Source: JAXDBV01 sp034678415 (GTDB taxonomy: Bacteria; Bacteroidota; Bacteroidia; Bacteroidales; VadinHA17). From it: a DNA stretch of 8,141 nucleotides. The stretch covers positions 1 to 8,141 of the forward strand of contig JAXDBV010000144.1 in NCBI GenBank assembly GCA_034678415.1, given 5' to 3'. The notes beneath the pieces are model-generated. The model searched no databases. It was not told the DNA's origin and saw nothing but the letters and a program-made list of their open reading frames with translations. How positions within the stretch are numbered: the stretch's first letter is position 1; every line of letters starts with the position of its first letter. Positions 1 to 5,414 of this stretch are shown here, piece after piece. A program made the position numbers and the translations under genes.

Positions 1-89
1 TTCAAGGCAGCAACCAACATGTTGACCTGAACAATGGTGTAACTTTAGTTTTCAATATGCAAGGTGACTTTTTACATATATCAGACTAA
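1..89 (+). CDS. C-terminal fragment of an unidentified protein (5' end outside window)
   Basis: Frame 3 of the plus strand is open from the window edge to a TAA at 87-89 and encodes 28 residues, including DLNNGVTLVFNMQGDFLHIS just before the terminal Asp. The alternation of hydrophobic and polar residues (VTLVFNMQGDFLHI) looks like the closing beta strands of a folded domain rather than random translation. I do not recognise the family. The stop faces the stop of the corrinoid gene at 289, so the two genes converge with about 200 bp between them. The open stretch is short, so it could be chance; the protein-like composition is the only support. Confidence 0.4.
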   Translation, partial: QGSNQHVDLNNGVTLVFNMQGDFLHISD

Positions 90-163
90 TATTTAATAGC
101 CTATAAAAGTTCTACACAGCAATTGAAAAAAATTGTAAGAACAAAAATGCCAGCAGGTAACAC

Positions 164-275
164 ATGGTATAGTGCATGCGGGTTTTAGCGGTATTCGAGT
201 TTTTGTAGCTCGTAAAATAAGTTAGTGTAAACTGACAGGAAATCGCCTCGTAATCCTCTCACGACACCATACCAT
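164..275. repeat. Long imperfect palindrome with internal hairpins (attC-like or dispersed-repeat-like)
   Basis: The outer arms are 164-183 and about 255-275. ATGGTAT (164-170) pairs perfectly with ATACCAT (269-275), GTG (172-174) pairs with CAC (265-267), and pairing continues imperfectly inward. Inside are two short hairpins: CGAG 196-199 with CTCG 209-212, and AGTT 220-223 with AACT 230-233. A further TCGT/ACGA pair lies at about 249-264. This outline, a long bulged palindrome just after a gene end, recalls integron attC sites, but I find no clear RYYYAAC/GTTRRRY core pair. From memory, similar elements recur between genes in Bacteroidota genomes; I cannot verify this. It could also be a structured RNA, a bidirectional terminator or a MITE. 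No coding potential is seen at 90-288. Confidence 0.5.
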
Positions 276-288
276 CAACCGAACCGGT

Positions 289-984
289 TTATATTGTGTT
301 CAGATACTCAACCGCCCCTTGGGGATCGGGGGAATAGAAGTCGGCCCCCACCTTCATGGAGAACTCCTGGTTCAGTGGTGCTCCGCCCACCAGCACCCTG
401 GTAGCAGGAGTCTTCGATTTTATGTCCCTGATGATAGGTTCCATATTTACCATGGTGGTAGTCAGCAGGGCAGACATACCCACTACAGCGCCGGGGTGTT
501 TTTGGAGGGCATCAACAAACTGGTTCGACCGCACATCCACACCCAGGTCGATCACCTCCCATCCTGCGCCTTCCACGATCATGGCCACCAGGTTCTTGCC
601 TATATCGTGCAGGTCGCCCATTACGGTACCGATGACCATGGTTCCTTTCCTTTTCACCTGGCCCGACTGGAAGTAAGGTCTCAGGTGCTGCATCGCCTTG
701 CTCATCGCTTTGGCGGCCATCAGCACTTCAGGAACAAATATCCTGTTTTCCCTGAACCTCACACCCACGACATTCATTCCCTCCACCAGGGCATGGTTCA
801 GAACATCCACGGGCGATATACCTTCATCAAGCGCTTTGCGGGTAAGCTCGTCGGCTCCGTCCTGCCCTTTCATATCAGGCGGATAGGGTGATCTCTGGTC
901 AATTTTACCTTTCTCGATGCATACGGCAAGCTGCTTAAGTATGTCCATTTCCGGTTTGTTTAGTTTCCGGATAAAAATAAACAT
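289..984 (-). CDS. Methyltransferase-type corrinoid (cobalamin-binding) protein
   Basis: This is a 231-residue cytoplasmic protein of the MtaC/MtbC/MttC class, which carries a methyl group on a corrinoid between a substrate-specific methyltransferase and an acceptor enzyme. Residues ~14-105 form the helical cap, with the signature VGVRFRENRIFVPEVLMAAKAM at about 73-94. Residues ~113-231 form the Rossmann B12-binding domain: GDLHDIG at 123-129 gives the DxHxxG motif with the Co-ligating His126, followed by SALLTTTM (171-178), VGG (199-201) and GADFY (223-227). An extra SPYPPDMKGQDG loop sits at 32-43 in the cap. It is the last gene of a three-gene operon, 8 bp after the epimerase-like gene. 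Met13 (ATG at 946-948) begins MDILKQLA, where relatives usually start, so the true protein may be 219 residues. No partner methyltransferase is in the window. Class is secure; substrate is unknown. Confidence 0.9.
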   Translation of the reverse strand: MFIFIRKLNKPEMDILKQLAVCIEKGKIDQRSPYPPDMKGQDGADELTRKALDEGISPVDVLNHALVEGMNVVGVRFRENRIFVPEVLMAAKAMSKAMQHLRPYFQSGQVKRKGTMVIGTVMGDLHDIGKNLVAMIVEGAGWEVIDLGVDVRSNQFVDALQKHPGAVVGMSALLTTTMVNMEPIIRDIKSKTPATRVLVGGAPLNQEFSMKVGADFYSPDPQGAVEYLNTI

Positions 985-992
985 AATATTAA

Positions 993-2465
993 TTATTTCT
1001 TCAGCCTGTTTTTTCTTCTTCCGAGAAGAACTTCTATTTCAGGTTGTTTCAGGGGTGGAAGAAGCACTTCGCGCACACATTCATTAACCGGTGTTACGAA
1101 AGATTCGTCATCCCGGACCGTCTTCCTGATACAAATATTCATATCTTCCATAGGAACGGGACTCAGTATCTTTTTCTGTTCCGGATGCCGGGAGTGAAAA
1201 TAGAGTTCCACAGCCTGATCCTGCAGCCACAGTTTCAGGTAAAGGTAGTTCAGGAATCCGTGTTCCATACTGTGATAGGATGTCTTGTAGGGGTTGGCCT
1301 TGATAGAATCGAGCACCTCACCCTGGCGCGATATGCGGAAATATGTGTCGCCATGGATAGTATCAATGATGTACCGGTTCCAGAAGCGGGCGCTTCTTTC
1401 AAAATCCCCCAGGTATTTGTTATCACCGGTAGCCCGGTACATGAAGAGGCAGAACATATTACCGTATGCCTGGATCCACCAGTAGGTATCGTTGCTGTTT
1501 CTAACGGGCTGCAACCGGTCGACTGACACAAACCAGATGCCTTCTGCATGACTGAACCCGTAATTCCTGAGGTTTTGAACGAGCCGTTGAAACGTACTGT
1601 CCATCACAGTTTGCTGTCGCAGCATGGCGAGGCGCTGGAGCATCCAAGCCACCTCCAGGTTATGCCCGATATTGATCTCATCCTGTGCCCCGGGGATAAC
1701 TTCCCAGGTTCTGTTAAATAATTCACACAGCCAGCCAGTCTTTTCATCCCACATCCTGTCCATAATTACCTTCATGATCCTTTCTGCCTGAAGAAGATAT
1801 TTTTCATCGCCGGTAGCCAGATAGAGGGTAATGAGATAGCCTGAGACGTGAGCCACCTGGCTGCTGATGCTTTTCCTGTCATCATTCACCTGCCAGTCCC
1901 TGGTCATCGCATTATAATAACCGTCGTAATCATGATCCCACGTGTTTGATTCCAACAGACGGTTGGAGGCATCGATGTATTTACGGACGGTGGTATCGAG
2001 GGTGACAAAATAGTACATAGCCAGTCCGGTATTGACATATACCTGGATAAATGTTGCTTTTCCGCTGTCCGCAACCGACCCGTTTCGTTCAAGAGCGTTA
2101 TACCAGCCGCCGTATTCTTTGTCCCAGGCATGACGCAGCAGATAATTACTGGTAGAATCCGCAATTGCTAAATAGTCCTTAACACCGGTCATCAGGAAGG
2201 CAACCGAATAGCTGAAGAGGTGCCGGGCTATCATGCTCGGATAGATCAGTGGATCGCCCGAAGGCTCCCAGCGGGCACCCAGGCTGGTGTGGAAAGCACC
2301 ATACGCAGTATCCCTTGCATTGTTCGTCCAGTAAGGAAGAATTTCCGTCAGTGCCTGTTTCTTCCAGTATTCCCCGTTCAGGGCGGCAGGCGGGGATTTG
2401 TCACCGGGATACCGGTTGCAGGAACAGAAGCATGACAGCAGGAGGAGGCAGAACCAGAACCTCAT
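993..2465 (-). CDS. AGE-family (N-acylglucosamine/cellobiose 2-epimerase-like) lipoprotein
   Basis: This 490-residue protein has a Cys-rich lipoprotein signal (LLLLSCFCSCN; lipidated Cys most likely 16, or 12), so it should sit in the periplasm or on the outer membrane. Residues ~30-415 look like the (alpha/alpha)6 barrel of AGE, RnBP and cellobiose 2-epimerases, which interconvert sugars at C2 or aldose/ketose. Visible family landmarks are Arg81 in MIARHLFSYS, His206 in VAHVSGY, GHNLE with His268 and Glu271, WWIQA at 329-333, and YHS with His398. The spacing of His268, Glu271 and His398 matches the catalytic trio of cellobiose 2-epimerases as I recall it, so an active enzyme is plausible. 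Most relatives are cytoplasmic and ~390-420 residues; this one is exported and carries a ~65-residue C-terminal tail of unknown role. It starts 10 bp after the GHL10 gene and ends 8 bp before the corrinoid gene. The sugar substrate cannot be inferred. Confidence 0.82.
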   Translation of the reverse strand: MRFWFCLLLLSCFCSCNRYPGDKSPPAALNGEYWKKQALTEILPYWTNNARDTAYGAFHTSLGARWEPSGDPLIYPSMIARHLFSYSVAFLMTGVKDYLAIADSTSNYLLRHAWDKEYGGWYNALERNGSVADSGKATFIQVYVNTGLAMYYFVTLDTTVRKYIDASNRLLESNTWDHDYDGYYNAMTRDWQVNDDRKSISSQVAHVSGYLITLYLATGDEKYLLQAERIMKVIMDRMWDEKTGWLCELFNRTWEVIPGAQDEINIGHNLEVAWMLQRLAMLRQQTVMDSTFQRLVQNLRNYGFSHAEGIWFVSVDRLQPVRNSNDTYWWIQAYGNMFCLFMYRATGDNKYLGDFERSARFWNRYIIDTIHGDTYFRISRQGEVLDSIKANPYKTSYHSMEHGFLNYLYLKLWLQDQAVELYFHSRHPEQKKILSPVPMEDMNICIRKTVRDDESFVTPVNECVREVLLPPLKQPEIEVLLGRRKNRLKK

Positions 2466-2475
2466 GGTGAATAAA

Positions 2476-3573
2476 CTATTGATTCAGCACAGTCAGTCGT
2501 AGGGTATCGATCATATCAGGGGTGAGAGAATAACCCGAGAAGAACGCAAATCCGTTGCATGAAAACTCGCGTGTAATCTCAACCTCTTCCACCAATGTTT
2601 TCTTGCTGATCCTGTTATGTGAAGTGGCGATCCCTATACCGGGGTGTACAGCGCATTTGCCGTCAGCCGCTTCAAGCGCCCGTAGAACGTAACTCCTGAA
2701 ATGCTCAGGGTTGCTTGTATAGAGCATGGGACATACTATATCAACGAGGCCGGTTTGCATCCATGATGCCCAGTCCTGGCCAATCTCGTAGAACGACAAT
2801 CCGGCATCGGGGAACACATCCGCTCCCAGGAGAACAGACTTGCCTGACTCCTTAATAACGTCCCTGATTCCGGTTACGAGGGCAGTTACCTGCCTGGCAT
2901 TCCATTTTATCCATTCGCACCATATCATGCTTCCCGAGTCGTGCGACACTTCCAGGGGTGAGAATCCCCATTCCTGCCTGAACATGGCACAGGTGAGGCT
3001 GTCATAACTATAACCCTGGTTCAGCGGGAAACGGATATAATCGAGATGGATGCCGGCAATATCGTAGCTGAGGGCATCCTTCACACGGTCGATCCAGTAC
3101 TGCCTCACTTCGGGCAATGCAAGGTTGAAATGAGGCATGACTTGTCCGTTCATATCACGTATGAGCCAGTCCGGGTGTTCGACCAGGGCTTTCTCAAGAT
3201 TTACCTGGTACCCGGGGTATATTATGGGATGTATACCCATTCCGTGCTTTTTTCCTTCCTCAATCAAGACCTGCAAAAAATCCCACCCGAGCGGATGATC
3301 CTCTTTCAGGGCGTTGAAGCAAAAAATGTTGTTGATGTCTATGGCTGCATAACGTATGAACAGCGAATCCATCTGTGCGGTGGCCTTCCCCAGGTCTGGA
3401 TCAAACATCCCCTGGTGGATCCATATACCTCTCATCTCAGCTTCTTTTTTCTTCTCCTGGTTACATGAAGAAATTAAAGGAAGGATTATAATACATAGGA
3501 TCAGCGCATAAAACCTTTTTTTGAAAAGTCTGGTATTCGCTTGCTTGGTCACATCATACCTTTGCGGGATCAT
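2476..3573 (-). CDS. GHL10 / family-10-like glycosyl hydrolase lipoprotein (PF02638 type)
   Basis: This 365-residue protein has a lipoprotein signal: a basic stretch (FKKR), a hydrophobic core and lipobox LISSC with Cys37. The ~20-residue stretch before the core is long, but no later Met fits a signal peptide. Residues ~47-345 match the GHL10 TIM-barrel family (formerly DUF187), related to E. coli DigH/YddW: MRGIWIHQ (47-54), the hallmark GIHLDYIRFP (174-183), the helix around WIKWNARQVTALV (221-233), GADVF (250-254), DIVCPMLYTSNPE (278-290), GIGI (312-315) and GFAFFSGYS (341-349). DigH cleaves denuded peptidoglycan glycans; other members have unknown substrates, so the target here is an inference only. 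It is first in the operon with the epimerase-like and corrinoid genes. The leader before ATG is A-rich (AATAGAAAAA) rather than Shine-Dalgarno-like, as is usual in Bacteroidota. Confidence 0.85.
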   Translation of the reverse strand: MIPQRYDVTKQANTRLFKKRFYALILCIIILPLISSCNQEKKKEAEMRGIWIHQGMFDPDLGKATAQMDSLFIRYAAIDINNIFCFNALKEDHPLGWDFLQVLIEEGKKHGMGIHPIIYPGYQVNLEKALVEHPDWLIRDMNGQVMPHFNLALPEVRQYWIDRVKDALSYDIAGIHLDYIRFPLNQGYSYDSLTCAMFRQEWGFSPLEVSHDSGSMIWCEWIKWNARQVTALVTGIRDVIKESGKSVLLGADVFPDAGLSFYEIGQDWASWMQTGLVDIVCPMLYTSNPEHFRSYVLRALEAADGKCAVHPGIGIATSHNRISKKTLVEEVEITREFSCNGFAFFSGYSLTPDMIDTLRLTVLNQ

Positions 3574-3642
3574 TTTTTCTATTTTATTGTTTTAAAGGTG
3601 TTCAAATAATCTTTAGCCACATCATCAGATAATCTCATCCGG

Positions 3643-3650
3643 CAAAAATA
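3643..3650 (-). promoter_or_regulatory. Possible Bacteroidota-type -7 box for the 3573-289 operon
   Basis: On the minus strand this reads TATTTTTG, a full match to the TAnnTTTG -7 consensus of Bacteroidota sigma-ABfr promoters. Transcription from it would give a leader of roughly 60 nt before the GHL10 start at 3573. I do not find a convincing TTTG -33 element at the expected 19-21 bp spacing, so this is a candidate only. Confidence 0.35.
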
Positions 3651-3664
3651 TAGAAAGGCTGTAA

Positions 3665-3682
3665 TATCCCTATAAAGGGGTA
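3665..3682. other. Short hairpin in the intergenic region
   Basis: TATCCCT (3665-3671) pairs with AGGGGTA (3676-3682) around an ATAA loop, giving seven pairs with one G-T wobble. It lies about 85 bp past the end of the FISUMP gene and upstream of the candidate operon promoter. There is no T-tract on either side, so it is not a standard terminator. It could slow readthrough from the FISUMP gene or be chance. Confidence 0.25.
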
Positions 3683-3765
3683 AAGCAAGTGCAATCAGAA
3701 TATAGGACGAAAAACGATGATTTCTTCTCAGAGGCTAGGAGCCCAAACAATGTAACTGTGAGGAA

Positions 3766-4500
3766 CTAGTCCTTCAGGCAACGGACAGAAAAACCATTTT
3801 CCTTCTTAACGAACTCGTATTTTCCAAGGGCGTCGAAATTATAACGCAGGTAAGGGCCCCACGCGTTTGTTGATGACAGTTCCCGAGTGGACCACCAGTT
3901 TCCATAGTAACCCATGTTGCTGGCCACCCCATTCCATCCACGGTTACCACCCGGCAGGCCCGAAAAACCGGTTTTATTCCTCATCTCCGGGTAATCAGCA
4001 TTTCCAACAGCACCCGTGCCTGTGGATGAGACCCAGTTGGTTTTGGTTGCCAGTGCTTTTGCTATCTTGTTTTCGCTGGTGGTACCATCATAATTATACC
4101 CATTTGCTATCAGGTAGTTTTCAAGCTCAGTCCACTCATCATGCGCTGGTAAATGCCATCCCTCAGGACAGGCCTCAAGGGACGCCTCCCAGTTATATAA
4201 AACTCCGTATGTTTTATAATTTTCAGAAGCTTTCGCTTCGGTAACGCTGATCCCCTCGTAACCATAGACATAATAGTAAGGTTCTGTGTCAGACCCGGTT
4301 GAAGAAGGGCTCACAGAAGGCAGGTACGAAAGGTTTTCAGCCATCCATATCTGGTTGCCGATTTTTACAGTCTCGTATGTATGACCATCCCTGGAGTCAT
4401 TGAAAGTGTTGGTGTCATCAGGATCTGAATCCTTTTTTTCGCAAGCACTTAATGTTACTATAAGTGAAAATAATAACATATAACAACATATTCTTTTCAT
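3766..4500 (-). CDS. FISUMP-domain lipoprotein
   Basis: This 244-residue protein has a clear lipoprotein signal, a hydrophobic segment ending in TLSAC with Cys20, followed by a short acidic linker (EKKDSDPDDTN). Residues ~35-243 form a single Fibrobacter succinogenes major paralogous (FISUMP, TIGR02145) domain: DGHTYETVKIGNQIWMAENL (38-57), YGVLYNWEASLEACPEGWHLP (98-118), EWTELENYL (122-130), GFSGLPGGNRGWNG (178-191), WWSTRE (202-207) and the closing GFSVRCLKD (236-244). All landmarks of the domain are present, so the protein looks intact. These are surface or periplasmic lipoproteins of Bacteroidota and Fibrobacter; the molecular function is not established. It appears monocistronic: 192 bp separate it from the next operon, and a miniature IS4 element ends 60 bp upstream of its start, probably displacing its original upstream region. 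Confidence 0.9.
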   Translation of the reverse strand: MKRICCYMLLFSLIVTLSACEKKDSDPDDTNTFNDSRDGHTYETVKIGNQIWMAENLSYLPSVSPSSTGSDTEPYYYVYGYEGISVTEAKASENYKTYGVLYNWEASLEACPEGWHLPAHDEWTELENYLIANGYNYDGTTSENKIAKALATKTNWVSSTGTGAVGNADYPEMRNKTGFSGLPGGNRGWNGVASNMGYYGNWWSTRELSSTNAWGPYLRYNFDALGKYEFVKKENGFSVRCLKD

Positions 4501-4551
4501 AATGTAAAAAGTTTATTAGAAAAACCGGATAATCATCGGATGTAGTTATTA

Positions 4552-4560
4552 TTATAAGTT
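4552..4560. repeat. Left target-site duplication of the IS4-family element
   Basis: TTATAAGTT directly abuts the left inverted repeat at 4561, and the identical nine bases follow the right end at 5218-5226. A perfect 9-bp direct repeat flanking matched inverted repeats marks a transposition event and fits the 9-12 bp duplications known for the IS4 family. Confidence 0.92.
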
Positions 4561-4578
4561 CATTAGTATCCACTTAAA
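4561..4578. repeat. IS4-family left terminal inverted repeat
   Basis: CATTAGTATCCACTTAAA matches the inward-read right end at 16 of 18 positions; the differences are at positions 8 and 15. It lies just beyond the truncated transposase 3' end (stop at 4592). Confidence 0.88.
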
Positions 4579-4591
4579 TATTATTGATTTT

Positions 4592-5088
4592 TTACTGTAT
4601 AAAATATAGTCCTTTGACATCTTGGTAATCATGGTTTGTAAATAGCTCTTTTAGAGGCGTTTTATCAATAAGGGATATGCTTAAAATCTGTAATATTTCG
4701 TAAGGTGAACGTTCTACTTTCAATCTGTAAGCAACTATTGCAACCAGACAGTAAACGATGATAGCTGAGTAGATTTGTATCTTTACTGCATTCGGTGTTA
4801 TTCCCCAGAGGGATTTTATTTTAGATGCTGTTTTATCCATTTGAAGAACAATTCTACTTTCCATCGATATTTATAGAGCAGTGCAATTTCATGAGCATCA
4901 AGACCGATCATCAGATCACGCATACTCTCTCGTCCTGTTAATTGACCGAAAACCATACTGCAGAGTTGATTCCAACAAGTAAAGAACCTAACATGCTTAT
5001 TTCCATCGTATTTATCAACGATGCAATCAAAAACACGTTTTGGAAGAAAATCTGTAAGTTGAGAGTAAATATATTTGCCTTGATTCAT
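4592..5088 (-). pseudogene. IS4-family transposase remnant (internal deletion plus frameshift)
   Basis: Starting at ATG 5088, residues 1-~65 (MNQGKYIYSQLTDFLPKR..., CWNQLCSMVFGQLTGRES, ending DAH) are the DUF4372 N-terminal domain. Sequence then jumps to EIALLYKYRWKVELFFKWIKQHLK, the C-terminal YREK-like region of the DDE domain, so roughly 200 residues with most of the catalytic Asp residues are gone. The frame stops with TAA at 4816-4818, just after HLK. The expected continuation, IKSLWGITPNAVKIQIYSAI through KTPLKELF, is found in the next frame down to the stop at 4592. Restoring one A in the run at about 4818-4822 (CTAAAATAAAA to CTAAAAATAAAA) would rejoin the halves into about 165 residues. 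Neither a working transposase nor a standard slippery site for programmed frameshifting is present. Confidence 0.9.
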
Positions 5089-5120
5089 GGTTTTTACCTT
5101 TCTTTAAAGCTAAAAACCAT
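5087..5120 (-). promoter_or_regulatory. Hairpin covering the transposase start codon
   Basis: On the minus strand ATGGTTTTTA (5120-5111) and TAAAAACCAT (5096-5087) form a perfect 10-bp inverted repeat. Its 14-nt loop contains AAAGAAAGG, a purine-rich candidate ribosome site about 8 nt before the start. The first two bases of the ATG at 5086-5088 lie in the stem. Such structures near transposase starts in other insertion sequences limit translation from outside transcripts; that role here is inferred. The outer arm also holds an ATG opening a nine-codon frame (MVFSFKER, then stop) that ends just before the true start. Confidence 0.6.
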
Positions 5121-5199
5121 ATTCTCATTTCAAATCGATATGTAACAAAAAAACGCTACAACCTAGACGTATTCAAGATTTCAAAGAACGATATTTATT

Positions 5200-5217
5200 T
5201 TTTAGTGGACACTAATG
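5200..5217. repeat. IS4-family right terminal inverted repeat
   Basis: Read inward on the minus strand this is CATTAGTGTCCACTAAAA, the partner of the left end at 4561-4578. It is followed outward by the second copy of the target duplication. Confidence 0.88.
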
Positions 5218-5226
5218 TTATAAGTT
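5218..5226. repeat. Right target-site duplication of the IS4-family element
   Basis: TTATAAGTT is identical to 4552-4560. The remaining spacer at 5227-5414 holds no convincing gene, only a 19-codon plus-strand frame without support. Confidence 0.92.
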
Positions 5227-5414
5227 ACTAATAATTACCATGCTTGTCAATAGTAAAACTGAAAAAACAAAAAATGAAGAAAAGAGTATTATCGGAATAT
5301 TGGAAAGACGATTTCTACGAAACAGGTGATTAATATGACTGCGGTTACTGTGAGCTCAGGAAATAGAACACCCATGAACAAAACGTAATATTATGATGCT
5401 GATTTGGCATCTGA

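Larger units (their letters stand above)
4561..5217 (-). mobile_element. Internally deleted IS4-family (DUF4372-type) insertion sequence, 657 bp
   Basis: The ends are imperfect inverted repeats. Reading inward, the left end is CATTAGTATCCACTTAAA and the right end is CATTAGTGTCCACTAAAA, differing at 2 of 18 positions. Perfect 9-bp duplications flank the element. The interior encodes, on the minus strand, only the N-terminal and C-terminal parts of an IS4-family transposase, so most of the catalytic core is missing; intact relatives are, as I recall, ~1.3-1.4 kb with a ~385-residue transposase. The element is visibly more A/T-rich than neighbouring genes. With both ends intact it could still be moved in trans by a full-length relative, making it a MITE-like derivative. 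It lies between the FISUMP gene and the S74 fibre gene, disrupting no recognisable coding region. Confidence 0.92.

Noticed and set aside
282..289. AACCGGTT palindrome overlapping the corrinoid stop
   Set aside because: A perfect 8-bp palindrome is short enough to occur by chance, and nothing shows it acts as an operator or terminator.
319..891. Long plus-strand open frames opposite the corrinoid gene (also 356-676 and 698-886)
   Set aside because: They lie antisense to a gene with a clear B12-binding signature, and their translations are low-complexity and unlike any family.
1044..1549. Open frames on both strands within the AGE-like gene
   Set aside because: These are shadow frames; the minus-strand frame at 993-2465 carries the lipoprotein signal and all family motifs.
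3733..3743. Small GGCT/AGCC hairpin after the FISUMP gene
   Set aside because: A 4-bp stem without a T-tract is expected by chance.
4592..5088. Programmed ribosomal frameshift in the transposase
   Set aside because: The shift occurs at CTAAAATAAAA without a standard A6G or X-XXY-YYZ slippery site, and the catalytic core is deleted anyway, so mutation is the simpler reading.
5274..5333. Nineteen-codon plus-strand frame (MKKRVLSEYWKDDFYETGD)
   Set aside because: It is too short, has no recognisable homologue or partner, and lies in an A/T-rich spacer; it could be a relic but nothing supports it.
5395..5411. Hairpin GATGC/GCATC just after the fibre gene stop
   Set aside because: The stem is only 5 bp and no T-tract follows on the minus strand, so it is not a credible terminator.
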